Positions 7,213 through 14,534 of a DNA stretch of 14,534 nt are shown piece by piece (the first letter of the stretch is position 1; each line of letters begins with the position of its first letter). Below the pieces are notes generated by a model, which did not search any database, was not told where the DNA came from, and was given only the letters and a program-made list of their open reading frames with translations. Source of the stretch: CAYWNK01 sp047639615. Its GTDB lineage: Bacteria; Planctomycetota; UBA1135; GCA-002686595. The DNA is taken from contig JBLIOL010000114.1 in assembly GCA_047639615.1 (NCBI GenBank), positions 1 through 14,534 on the forward strand, given 5' to 3'. A program made the position numbers and the translations under genes.

Positions 7213-7539
7213 CAGGTGGCGGACCTGACAAACCTGATCTTAGGAAAGGCTGGCTACGATGTGATTGTGGCCAGGAGCACCGCGGAGGCACTGGGCTTCA
7301 TTGAAGATCGCGGAGAAAAGGTCGAGCTGGTGCTCTGTGACATCATCATGCCTCACATGAACGGGCCAGAGCTTGTCGATCGCATCCGGAGGCTGCACCC
7401 GGAGATGCCTGTTGTGTTCATGACCGGTTATCCCGGAGAGAACACGGACATCTTTCCACGGACCCCCGACGATAACCAACTGATCATGAGGCCGTTAACC
7501 CCTAAGCATCTGCTAGACGCGATTGACAAGGTTCTCTGA
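7213..7539 (+). pseudogene. Response-regulator receiver domain lacking its N-terminus
   Basis: The translation from 7213, QVADLTNLILGKAGYDVIVA and onward, is a receiver domain like those at the C-terminus of hybrid histidine kinases. It keeps the phosphorylatable aspartate in VLCDIIMPHMNG (codon 7339-7341), the Thr of FMTGYPGENTD and the closing helix KHLLDAIDKVL before a TGA at 7537. It lacks the first beta strand with the conserved acidic pair (normally VVDDE, just before the V-x-D-L helix), and the conserved Lys of the KP motif is Arg (MRPLTP). The ATG at 7177 that opens this frame lies in out-of-frame DUF3524 debris, so it is not a natural start. I judge this a truncated gene fragment; expression as a small fused protein cannot be excluded, but it would be unlikely to be phosphorylated normally. 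Confidence 0.75.
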
Positions 7540-7679
7540 ATGCGGGGCTTTAGGCTACCTCGATTGCTCGACCAACTTTCCGATGACTAAGCGGACAATC
7601 GAAGCGGTGGCTCACGGCAGTATGGTGTCGGTGTCGACACTGATTGCGCACGTCGTACTTCGCACCATGTGAATCTGAC

Positions 7680-7832
7680 CCGGCGCCCACTTGGTCTCGC
7701 CTTCCAAGATTCCACTGCCTCGGGCGACAGCTATATTGTGACGTCGCCCCGCCGTACTAGACCCTGCTCGTACTCCCGCCAGTTGGTGATGCGGTAGCGG
7801 GCCTTGTACTTGGGGTGGACACGTGACTTCAT
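7680..7832 (-). pseudogene. N-terminal stub of an IS5-type transposase
   Basis: From the ATG at 7832 the frame reads YKARYRITNWREYEQGLVRR, GDVTI, a TAG stop at 7731-7733, then LSPEAVESWKARPSGRR. This matches the N-terminal signature of IS5-family DDE transposases (RYRxxNWxEYxxxLxxRGxLTxW followed by LSxEAxxxW and PPSGxR). The TAG stands where the family has Trp. Similarity fades near 7680; the remaining couple of hundred residues, including the catalytic DDE region, are absent. A decayed insertion-sequence remnant fits the broken genes around it. I could not define terminal inverted repeats or target duplications. Confidence 0.7.
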
Positions 7833-7926
7833 GAGTCCAGGATGCTCGATGTACGTTGCCCTCGCCTGAAAGGGTGCCGGAGAGCCCTGGGGCGAGGTAT
7901 TCATGCACCAACGCCGCGGTAGGCCG

Positions 7927-8145
7927 TCATTCGACACTATAGCGTTCGAATGCCCTGAGCATCTTCCGCCTGTCAGCCGGCGCCGAGACATAGGCCTCTG
8001 CGAATCCACAGTCCGCACAAATAAGGCAGTCGACCAGCGCTACGCTCATCACGGAGATTCGTATCTGGTGCAGGCCTGGCCAGGCCCCCTTGGGCGAGCG
8101 GAGAATCGTCGTTGAACTGCATTTCGGACACGTCCCTTTGTTCAT
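7927..8145 (-). CDS. Small zinc-ribbon protein, function unknown
   Basis: The 72-residue product starts MNKGTCPKCSSTTILRS and has a second knuckle in CLICADCGFAEAYV. The two CXXC pairs (CPKC at ~6-9 and CADC at ~44-47) lie about 35 residues apart, as expected for a single zinc ribbon. A hydrophobic strand and a short basic C-terminal helix (ADRRKMLRAFERY) complete it. Stand-alone zinc-ribbon proteins of this size occur in many bacteria and often bind nucleic acid or proteins; no specific role can be given. It ends 94 bases before the transposase stub on the same strand, and no strong Shine-Dalgarno motif precedes it. Its motif organisation argues for a real gene, but the debris around it means it could be decaying. 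Confidence 0.6.
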   Translation of the reverse strand: MNKGTCPKCSSTTILRSPKGAWPGLHQIRISVMSVALVDCLICADCGFAEAYVSAPADRRKMLRAFERYSVE

Positions 8146-8433
8146 CTGCTTGTTGTGCGACCGAGGGTCGCCCTCTTGTGGTTCTATCGTTTGGCTCCCC
8201 GACTTGCTCGGCCGCCACCCTACTCTGGGCCCGAAAGAGCATTCACCTCATCCTGCCGATACCGCGATCTCGAATTCGACAGAATTTGCCCTGTTGAGCT
8301 TGCGCGTCCCATCGGCCGGTCGCCAGCAGCCGCAGCAGCTACGCCTCCACCTCTCCCAAGGCCAGTCTGAAGGAAGGGAGCTACTTGGGTACGAGCCAGC
8401 TAATGGTCGGAGTGTCTAGAACGCAGAGCTACG
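8146..8433. other. Intergenic region, no feature recognised
   Basis: These 288 bases lie between the end of the ECF sigma factor gene and the start of the zinc-ribbon gene, both on the minus strand. The short open frames on either strand show no family motifs. It presumably holds the promoter of the zinc-ribbon gene and the terminator of the sigma factor gene, but I could not identify either. Confidence 0.5.
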
Positions 8434-11232
8434 CTACTTCAGCTCGGAGGCGTCCATCAGCTTTCCGGACAGTTCGAGACTCACAGCGGTGCCCGCCGTG
8501 CCCTGCACATAGACCTCGTCCTCGTCGCCGGCCCGTAGCTCTAACCGGCCGGTCCAGCTCTTGCTCAGATCCTTGGTGGGAGCACTCACACTCAACAGGG
8601 TATGAGCCCCAAGCTGAACCCGAATGCTGCCCTTGGGGTTCGCACCTAGCTCCCCCACGCGCAGGGTTACTTGAGCGGAGGTCACCACCAAGACCTTGCC
8701 CTTTGGGATCCATCCCCCCCTCCGATAGCCACGACCCAGGGTCTTTCTAGTGTCACCGAGGTCCATCCCCAGCACCTCCTCCTCCACCAGCACCGGCGTG
8801 TCCGAGGTCCGGCCAGCCATCTCTACCCGTGCCTCCCTGCGTCCAAGGTTGGGGATGGCCAGCTGCAAGCAAGTGCGCGCTCCCTTGATTTGATACTGAG
8901 CTAGGACCCCCTCGCGCAGCTTCGTCAGCCTGCGTGAGAGAGAGCGATCTGGTTTGTCCACAAGGGTTCCCCGGGCGTGCCCGATCCCATCCAGTAGGAA
9001 CCAGTCCAGCTCGAAACCCGCGCCAGGTTCCTGCCCCACGACGGACACGTAGAGAGTTTCGGCTCCGGGCGCGGCTAGCAGGTACGAAGCCCCCAGCACG
9101 GGATCGATCCGCTCGTGTCGGCCAATTGGTCCGCAGGCCAGCAGCTTGGGATCGGCCTCGGCCAAGGGCACCTCGCCCAGTGCATACAGCCGCATGCTGC
9201 CGCTACCCCGCAGGCCAAAGTGACTCAGTCGAAGATCAGGCAACAAAGGCGTGATCTCCGAAAGGACGCTGACTTCGCCACTGTCCAGCCAAAGACCGGA
9301 GGCCTCGGCTAGCCAAGGCCTCGGGAAGAGCAGCACGCCCGAAGGCAACAGCTCTCCCGTGGGAGGGTTGGCTTCGATCAGCTCCCCTTCGATGACTAGT
9401 TCACCCGCACCCGGATTGGGGACCTCCAGAGAGGTGCGGAGTTCGTCACCCGAAACCAGGATGCGCTCATCACCCCAGGAGCGCTCCACCGGGCCTGCAG
9501 GAAGCTGCTCATCGATCAGTTTCTCACCGCCGACCAGAACGGTGAAGCAGCCTCCCGTTTCGCCACCGCTATAGCCCTGCAATCGGACCTGCCGCACAAG
9601 GAACATCCGGTCCGGAGGAATCAGACCTGCCTGCATGTAGTGACTCGATTCGTCCCCGTTCCGCACCACACCCTGAAGGTCAACTAGCGCCTCGTCCGCC
9701 AGCTCCAACTGGACGTTCATCGCTCCGGTCATATTGATTTCACAGGCCATGCCGCCGGAAGCACCGTTGCGAACTTGCAGCAGCACCCGGGGGCCTTCTA
9801 GCTCAGTCCCAACGGTGGAGAATCTGCGGGCGACTTCGAGGAGCGATCGCAGTCCTTCACCAGGCTCTGCCAGGGATCCATAGCCCTGGCCGCCGCGGTT
9901 CAGGGTGTACCACTCGAGCAGCGCGCGCTTGCCGGGTTCCAATTCGACAACCTCGAAGGCGGCGAGCTGATCCGTATTGTTGTCCCGGGTCCAGACTAGG
10001 TAACAGTCGCCCCCTCGAACGGCGGCCTCAACACCAAAGGCCCCTTCCCCCAGGCTCTTGGGCGTAAGCCCGTCGAGGCTTCCGGGGCCGAGCTCGTAGA
10101 TGCGGCTGCGATCGTCAGTCACCATATTGACTCTGAACTTGCCGCCATCCAACTGCAGGTCCCAGTCGTTGCTGGCCCTCGAGAAGGAATCGTCCCGCAG
10201 GCCGTGCTCAAAGCTGAAGGTAGCTTGCTCGTAGTCGTCGAAGCTAGCCTGGTCAAAGAGCTCCGCGCGCCCGAGGCGAATGGTCGGGGTCGACACCCTA
10301 GGCTTCGGGGGCGTTTCCTCTAATGCCTCCACCGGCACGCTCGCGACCCGGGAATGCTGGGGCGTATTGAATTTGGCAGGGTCGGGCTGCCCAGCAGGTT
10401 CAATCGCTCCGACAGGTGACAGGCCTCCACTGCTGCCCCCTTCGGCCCCAAAGGAACTGGCGAGCCAAACCACCAAACCGAGGCAACCGGCCCCAGCCGC
10501 CAACAAGCCCAGGCCACCTCCATGACCCCGAAACAGGGAGGGTGCGAGCTCCATGGCTTTCGAACCGGCGCTGCCCGCCGCCTGGGATACAGGCGCCGAT
10601 GTCGTTGAACTGGAATCAGGAATACCGGCACGGGGAATTGCTGTGCCTGCACCCAAGGGCAGTGCCAAGACAGCCCAGTCCCTGCGATCCCCAAACTCGC
10701 GGTCTAGATCGCGGCGCAGTATCTCATGAGCTCGAGTCAGCTGGGCGCGCACGGTCGATGCCCCGCGTCCGAGTTGCACGGCGATCTCACTGGGACTGAG
10801 CCCCTGCTCGTAGCGCATGAGAATTACGGTGCGATAGGGCTCCTTGAGCTGCAGCACATGGCCAACGACCCGCTGTCGGCTCTCCATGCGCTCGGCAGCC
10901 CCATCGGCCCCATCGGCCCCCTCGTCCACCTCGTCCCGCGCCACCAGCTGCTCGCGCACGCGGCGGCGACGGTCTCCTCGCCGCAGACTCTTGGCCACGT
11001 TGCTTGCCACCCGTCCAAGCCAGGCGGCCACGCTCTTTTCATCGTTGGAGGCCAGGGGCGGAGCTTTGGACACCCGCAGGTAGGTCTCCTGGACGGCATC
11101 CTGGACCGAGGCTTCGTCCTGAAGTAGGCGCCCGACGACTGCCCGTACGAAGTTCTCGTGTTTCAGCAAGGCGTCCGATGCCCACCGGACTCCCTGAGGG
11201 CCGCCATTGTCACTCTGCGAGGTGTATTCCAT
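8434..11232 (-). CDS. ECF sigma factor fused to a transmembrane helix and large extracytoplasmic domain
   Basis: The 932-residue protein begins with an ECF sigma factor. Region 2 is at ~20-95 (ALLKHENFVRAVVGRLLQDE, then QDAVQETYLRV and WLGRVASNVAKSLRRGDRRR). A GADGADGA linker follows, then region 4 at ~125-180 (PYRTVILMRYEQGLSPSEIA, then STVRAQLTRAHEILRRDL). A Ser/Ala/Pro-rich stretch leads to one transmembrane helix (~239-261, GLGLLAAGAGCLGLVVWLAS). The remaining ~670 residues are rich in predicted beta strands and match no domain I recognise. The expected topology is a cytoplasmic sigma factor tethered to the membrane with an outward sensor, so no separate anti-sigma factor would be needed; none lies next to it. 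Planctomycete ECF factors with such C-terminal extensions are known. The frame is open back to 11523, but the ATG at 11232 is chosen because the preceding 97 codons are low-complexity (Arg/Ser/Ala-rich) and region 2 starts soon after it. GGTGGAG lies about 14 bases upstream, too far for a good ribosome site. Confidence 0.88.
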   Translation of the reverse strand: MEYTSQSDNGGPQGVRWASDALLKHENFVRAVVGRLLQDEASVQDAVQETYLRVSKAPPLASNDEKSVAAWLGRVASNVAKSLRRGDRRRRVREQLVARDEVDEGADGADGAAERMESRQRVVGHVLQLKEPYRTVILMRYEQGLSPSEIAVQLGRGASTVRAQLTRAHEILRRDLDREFGDRRDWAVLALPLGAGTAIPRAGIPDSSSTTSAPVSQAAGSAGSKAMELAPSLFRGHGGGLGLLAAGAGCLGLVVWLASSFGAEGGSSGGLSPVGAIEPAGQPDPAKFNTPQHSRVASVPVEALEETPPKPRVSTPTIRLGRAELFDQASFDDYEQATFSFEHGLRDDSFSRASNDWDLQLDGGKFRVNMVTDDRSRIYELGPGSLDGLTPKSLGEGAFGVEAAVRGGDCYLVWTRDNNTDQLAAFEVVELEPGKRALLEWYTLNRGGQGYGSLAEPGEGLRSLLEVARRFSTVGTELEGPRVLLQVRNGASGGMACEINMTGAMNVQLELADEALVDLQGVVRNGDESSHYMQAGLIPPDRMFLVRQVRLQGYSGGETGGCFTVLVGGEKLIDEQLPAGPVERSWGDERILVSGDELRTSLEVPNPGAGELVIEGELIEANPPTGELLPSGVLLFPRPWLAEASGLWLDSGEVSVLSEITPLLPDLRLSHFGLRGSGSMRLYALGEVPLAEADPKLLACGPIGRHERIDPVLGASYLLAAPGAETLYVSVVGQEPGAGFELDWFLLDGIGHARGTLVDKPDRSLSRRLTKLREGVLAQYQIKGARTCLQLAIPNLGRREARVEMAGRTSDTPVLVEEEVLGMDLGDTRKTLGRGYRRGGWIPKGKVLVVTSAQVTLRVGELGANPKGSIRVQLGAHTLLSVSAPTKDLSKSWTGRLELRAGDEDEVYVQGTAGTAVSLELSGKLMDASELK
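10898..10924. repeat. 9-base tandem repeat inside the sigma factor linker
   Basis: Three copies of GCCCCATCG (the last is GCCCCCTCG) encode the GADGADG-type linker between sigma regions 2 and 4. The copy number could vary by slippage without shifting the frame, changing linker length only. Confidence 0.7.
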
Positions 11233-11821
11233 TGTGCAGGACTCACTCCACCGCCAGACCCAGCGCTGCGCCGAAGGGCGAAAAATTTGGCCAGCCGGGT
11301 GTTGGTGCGCAATTCCAATTGGTTTGACAAGTCCCTCCCCATAGACGATTTCTGCGATCGTCCTGGGCCGGCCCAAGCCTAGCATCGGTTCAGGATCTTG
11401 CAGCCGTAGGCGATCTCTGCTTTCCGCGCGGCGAGACGCCGGACTTGGTCCACTGGCTGATGTCGCCGCGGTTGACGAGGGCCTGGCCTTCGATTTCGAG
11501 GCCTGAGCTGAAGCCGCGCGCACTCGCCTTTCTGAGCAGCGTCAGGTCGAGCCTGTGCAGAGCCATGACTAGCTCGCCTCCCCTAGCGCGCAAAGCGCCC
11601 CTCCTCGGCGCACCGGGACGCTCACGAGCCCAGAATGTAGCCTTGCGGTCACGCGGCACAGCGGGCCAAGTAGGCACACTCCCATTGACCGTGCTAGGGT
11701 CCGGGGCTCGCACCCCTTGAAACTCCTATCCGCTCCCAGGGGGGCTGAATAGCGCACCAACGCCCAAGATGGCCGTGATTCCGGCCAGTTTGATGCGGCT
11801 CAGTATTTCGACAGGACGCGC
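11233..11821. other. 589-base region without a convincing gene
   Basis: This lies between the DUF1501 gene and the ECF sigma factor gene, both on the minus strand, so it should hold the terminator of the first and the promoter of the second. A minus-strand frame at 11390-11713 (107 codons) has no family motif; its phrase QALVNRGDISQW faintly recalls the N-terminus of IS5-type transposases but lacks the rest of that signature. A 6-bp inverted repeat, GACGAT-N7-ATCGTC (11344-11362), could be an operator but may be chance. Near 11767-11783 a short GGCCG/CGGCC stem is followed by TTT on the plus strand, too weak to call. At 11789-11804, GCGGCTCAGTATTTCG resembles the outer arm of the palindromes (GCGGCACAGTATCTTCG) and could be a decayed arm. 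Confidence 0.45.
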
Positions 11822-13255
11822 TCAGGAGAGCAACGCATGCACGACCCGCGCCCGTTCCACGCCAGTCAGACGCATGTCGAGCCCTTGGCTGCGGTAGGTG
11901 AAGCGCTCGTGCTCGATTCCCAAGAGGTGCAGGATCGTCGCGTGTAGATCACGTACCTGCACGGGATCCTCCGCGACGTTGAAGCTGAAGTCGTCCGTGG
12001 CACCGTGGACTGTTCCGCCCTTGATGCCACCGCCCGCAAGCAGCACGCTGAAGCAGCGCGGGTGGTGGTCTCGCCCGGCCTCCAGGCTCTGCCAGTTGCC
12101 CTGGCCAGCGACGCTGCGTCCGAACTCGCCGCCCCAGACGACGAGAGTGTCGTCGAGCAAACCGCGCCGCTTCAGGTCCGTTATCAATGCCGCGCTGGCT
12201 TGATCCGTATCACGGCAGCGCTGGGTGCACCAGCTCGTGAGTCGCGAGTGATGATCCCAGTCCGGATGGAAAAGCTGCACGAAGCGCACGCCGCGCTCGG
12301 CCATGCGGCGCGCGAGGATGCAGTTCGACGCGTAGGTGCCGGGACGCCGTGAATCGGGCCCATAGAGCTCGAAGGTCTCTTCGGGCTCATCACTCAGGTC
12401 CGTCAGGTCCGGTACGCTTGCCTGCATTCGGAAGGCCATTTCGTACTGCTCAATGCGCGTGAGCGTCTCGGGGTCTCCGGTCTCTTCCAGGTGTCGTCGG
12501 TTGAGCTCCGCCAGTCCATCCAGCTGTTTGCGGCGCAGGCCGCGAGAGAGCCCGTCCGGATCGTCTAGGTAGAGCACCGGCTCAAGGCCCGCGCGCAGCT
12601 TCACGCCCTGATGTATCGACGGAAGGAAGCCGTTGCCCCAGTAGTGGTCGTATAGGGGCTGATCGCTGCCCCGCTTCAGCTTGGAGAGTAGCGCGACGTA
12701 GTCGGGCAGGTCCTTGTTCTCCGAGCCCAGCCCGTAGCTGACCCAGCTCCCCAGACTCGGTCTTCCCGGCAGCTGATGCCCGGTCAGGAAACGGGTCATA
12801 GCGGGCGCGTGGTTGATCTGATCCGTGGTCATGGAGCGCACGAGACACAGGTCGTCGGCGATGCCACCGAGGAAGGGCAACCACTCGGAGAGTTCCATCC
12901 CGCACTCACCGCGCCGTTGGAACTTAGCCTTTGAGGGCAGGACGAGCTGTGGCTTGCCCGCGGTCATGCCGGTCACGCGCTGTCCACCGCGCACGGACTC
13001 GGGCAGCTCCTGTCCCGCGAGTTGATCGAGTCCAGGTTTGGGGTCGAACAGCTCGATCTGTGACGGGCCTCCGGATTGGGTGAGGAAGATCACGCGCTTG
13101 ACGCGCGGCTTGAAGTGCGGGAGCTCGGGCCTAACCGGATGCTGTGCGGAGGCCTCGCGCCCCCGGAGCAGGTCGAAGGCGAGCGCTCCGAGCATGGACC
13201 CACCACCCTCCTTTAGGAGGGCTCGACGGGAGATCTCTCTTCGGGGGTCACTCAT
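11822..13255 (-). CDS. DUF1501 family protein with Tat-type signal
   Basis: The 477-residue product has the length and features of DUF1501 proteins, which are related to the alkaline phosphatase/sulfatase fold. The N-terminus has a twin-arginine motif (SRRALLK, 10-16) before a hydrophobic segment (GGSMLGALAFDLL), then ASAQHP as a likely cleavage site; export in folded form is expected. Family motifs include VIFLTQSGGPSQIELFDPKP (~55-74), HPDWDHHSRL (~330-339), VVWGGEFGRS (~372-381), GRDHHPRCFSVLLAGGGIKGG (~394-414) and VRDLHATILHLLGI (~434-447). The clustered His and Asp residues suit a metal site. The ATG overlaps the stop of the upstream DUF1553 gene by 8 bases (ATGAGTGA), so translation is probably coupled. 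This pairing is a hallmark of planctomycetes. The biochemical function is unknown; roles in handling polysaccharides or sulfated substrates are guesses. Confidence 0.95.
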   Translation of the reverse strand: MSDPRREISRRALLKEGGGSMLGALAFDLLRGREASAQHPVRPELPHFKPRVKRVIFLTQSGGPSQIELFDPKPGLDQLAGQELPESVRGGQRVTGMTAGKPQLVLPSKAKFQRRGECGMELSEWLPFLGGIADDLCLVRSMTTDQINHAPAMTRFLTGHQLPGRPSLGSWVSYGLGSENKDLPDYVALLSKLKRGSDQPLYDHYWGNGFLPSIHQGVKLRAGLEPVLYLDDPDGLSRGLRRKQLDGLAELNRRHLEETGDPETLTRIEQYEMAFRMQASVPDLTDLSDEPEETFELYGPDSRRPGTYASNCILARRMAERGVRFVQLFHPDWDHHSRLTSWCTQRCRDTDQASAALITDLKRRGLLDDTLVVWGGEFGRSVAGQGNWQSLEAGRDHHPRCFSVLLAGGGIKGGTVHGATDDFSFNVAEDPVQVRDLHATILHLLGIEHERFTYRSQGLDMRLTGVERARVVHALLS

Positions 13256-14534
13256 GGGACAGTGCCTCGTCCAGGTTTAGGATTAAGTTGGCGAGCACGA
13301 CGGTCGCCGCCAACTCCACGCTGTCGACCTCCAGTTGGATCTCTGCTGCTGCGGGTCGCGGGTCCAGCTCAGATCGCTCGACGAGCGCTTCAGCGCGCAG
13401 CGGTTCGCCGCCAAACTCCGCGCGCGCCTCACTCCTGACTCGCAGCGCCACGTTCAACTCCTCCGAGGTGAACTTGCGCTGCAACACGGCTCGCGCCATG
13501 AGCTGAACCTGCGCCTTCGAATCCCCCGGGTGCTCGACTAGCGCGCGCCGGGCCAGAGCTTGGGCAGACTCCACGAAGGTCCTGTCGTTCAAGAGAGTCA
13601 ACGCCTGCAGCGGCGTGTTGGTGCGCCTGACGTCGACGCTGCAGGTCCGACGATTAGCGCTGTCGAAGAAGAAGGTCGGTGAGGCGTTGCGGCGCCAGAA
13701 AGCATATAGGCTGCGCCGATGGCGCGAGCGACCGTGGCTCGCTTGATAGTGAAAGCGCCCGTTGAAAACATCCTCCCAGACTCCCGCAGGCTGGTGCGGA
13801 AATACGGGCGGCCCCCCCACCGAGCGCTCGAGCAATCCGCTCGCAGCGAGGGCCATGTCGCGGATCTGCCAGCTCGGCAGTCGGAAGCGCGCGCCGCGGG
13901 CGAGCCACTCGTTCTCCTGGTCGCGCGCCAGGAGCTCGGGAGAGCAGGAGCTGTCCTGGCGGTAGGTGCGACTGCTGACGATTGTGCGCAGGAGGTGCTT
14001 CACGCTCCAGTCATGCTCCACGAAGTCGACGGCCAACCAGTCGAGCAGGTCTCGGTGCAGAGGCCGCGCCCCCTGCATGCCAAAGTCGCTCGGCGTGCCC
14101 ACGAGGCCGCGACCAAAGAGCAGCTGCCAAACCTGATTCACGACGACGCGCGCGGTCAGGGGGTTCTTCTCCGCCGTGACCCAACGGGCAAGGTCAAGGC
14201 GCGTCGGCCCCTCGACGGCATCGCCTGCGAAGACCGCGGGGAGAAAAGCGCGCGTGACGGTTTCCCCCTTCTTGTCCCACTCTCCGCGGAGGAGGATCGA
14301 CGTCACGCGGCGCTCCGCGCGCTCCTTCATCACGGTCACCTGCTGAGCTTCGGTCGCCTTCTCCGCGCTCGCGAGCTGCGCCCGAAAGCGGTCGATTGAA
14401 GTCTGCACGCGACGCCAGGTCGGAACGTCCAAAAGGTACTGAGCAAGGAGCTTATCGCGCAGCTCCTGCGGAATCGCCTTGCGTACGCCCGCCGCTCCAG
14501 CAGTGAGCTCGTGGGCCGCGAGTTCCTCCATCGG
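13248..14534 (-). CDS. DUF1553 (PSD1) family protein, C-terminal part (N-terminus outside window)
   Basis: The frame is open to the right edge, so the start lies beyond it; the ATG at 14531 is internal to the family and is preceded by an in-frame Pro codon. About 428 residues are visible and cover the DUF1553/PSD1 domain. Counted from that ATG, hallmarks include LLRGEWDKKGETVTRAFLP (~80-98), RLDLARWVTAEKNPLTARVV (~111-130), VNQVWQLLFGRGLVGTPSDF (~131-150), HDWSVKHLLRTIVSSRTYRQ (~173-192) and NRRTCSVDVRRTNTPLQALT (~293-312), ending with a LANLILNLDEAL tail. Full-length relatives add an N-terminal heme-type cytochrome c domain (PSCyt1) and DUF1549 (PSCyt2), which should lie just outside. The role is presumed periplasmic, perhaps redox-linked, with unknown substrate. 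It is the upstream gene of an operon with DUF1501 (8-base overlap). Confidence 0.95.
   Translation of the reverse strand, partial: PMEELAAHELTAGAAGVRKAIPQELRDKLLAQYLLDVPTWRRVQTSIDRFRAQLASAEKATEAQQVTVMKERAERRVTSILLRGEWDKKGETVTRAFLPAVFAGDAVEGPTRLDLARWVTAEKNPLTARVVVNQVWQLLFGRGLVGTPSDFGMQGARPLHRDLLDWLAVDFVEHDWSVKHLLRTIVSSRTYRQDSSCSPELLARDQENEWLARGARFRLPSWQIRDMALAASGLLERSVGGPPVFPHQPAGVWEDVFNGRFHYQASHGRSRHRRSLYAFWRRNASPTFFFDSANRRTCSVDVRRTNTPLQALTLLNDRTFVESAQALARRALVEHPGDSKAQVQLMARAVLQRKFTSEELNVALRVRSEARAEFGGEPLRAEALVERSELDPRPAAAEIQLEVDSVELAATVVLANLILNLDEALSHE

Noticed and set aside
11344..11362. GACGAT-N7-ATCGTC inverted repeat upstream of the sigma factor gene as an operator
   Set aside because: A single 6-bp inverted repeat is expected by chance in several hundred bases, and no regulator gene is adjacent.
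11233..11523. 97-residue N-terminal extension of the ECF sigma factor
   Set aside because: The frame is open but the translation is low-complexity, and sigma region 2 fits a start at 11232.
1..14534. CRISPR arrays, tRNA or rRNA genes, riboswitches
   Set aside because: I saw no regularly spaced direct repeats, cloverleaf-like segments or known riboswitch cores on either strand; weak RNA signals could be missed by eye.

Overview
The window looks like chromosomal DNA of a GC-rich member of Planctomycetota, probably an environmental lineage. The main grounds are a DUF1553/DUF1501 gene pair, an ECF sigma factor with a transmembrane segment and a very long extracytoplasmic tail, a sortilin/VPS10-type propeller protein, and a modular secreted metallopeptidase. 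Clear Shine-Dalgarno motifs are absent in front of most starts. The phylum call rests on gene families and architecture; no rRNA or tRNA is visible.

Layout. (1) 1-2855, minus: a secreted VPS10/sortilin-like Asp-box propeller protein whose C-terminus runs off the left edge. (2) 2856-4294: a plus-strand DUF3524 glycosyltransferase of the tRNA-queuosine mannosyltransferase type. It is bracketed by two related, ~100-bp, nearly perfect palindromes. The first fills the divergent promoter gap; the second supplies the last codons and stop codon of the gene. A strong hairpin then separates it from the convergent metallopeptidase gene. (3) 4295-6763, minus: a secreted M12B/reprolysin-like zinc metallopeptidase with two pre-peptidase-C-like repeats and a C-terminal module. 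(4) 6764-8433: a gene graveyard. It holds a decayed second copy of part of the DUF3524 gene, joined directly to a response-regulator receiver fragment without its N-terminus, then the N-terminal stub of an IS5-type transposase and a small zinc-ribbon gene. (5) 8434-11232, minus: ECF sigma factor, transmembrane helix and ~670-residue beta-rich tail in one protein. (6) 11233-11821: no convincing gene. (7) 11822-14534, minus: a translationally coupled DUF1553-DUF1501 pair; the DUF1553 gene is cut by the right edge.

The genes do not form one pathway. Most products are exported or membrane-associated (propeller protein, metallopeptidase, sigma-factor sensor tail, Tat-type DUF1501 protein), which fits a cell that breaks down polymers outside or in the periplasm. 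The DUF3524 enzyme would act on tRNA in the cytoplasm. The least ordinary features are the paired palindromes around the DUF3524 gene, the fused sigma factor/ectodomain protein, and the chimeric debris in which a second DUF3524 copy has been broken and joined to a receiver domain.
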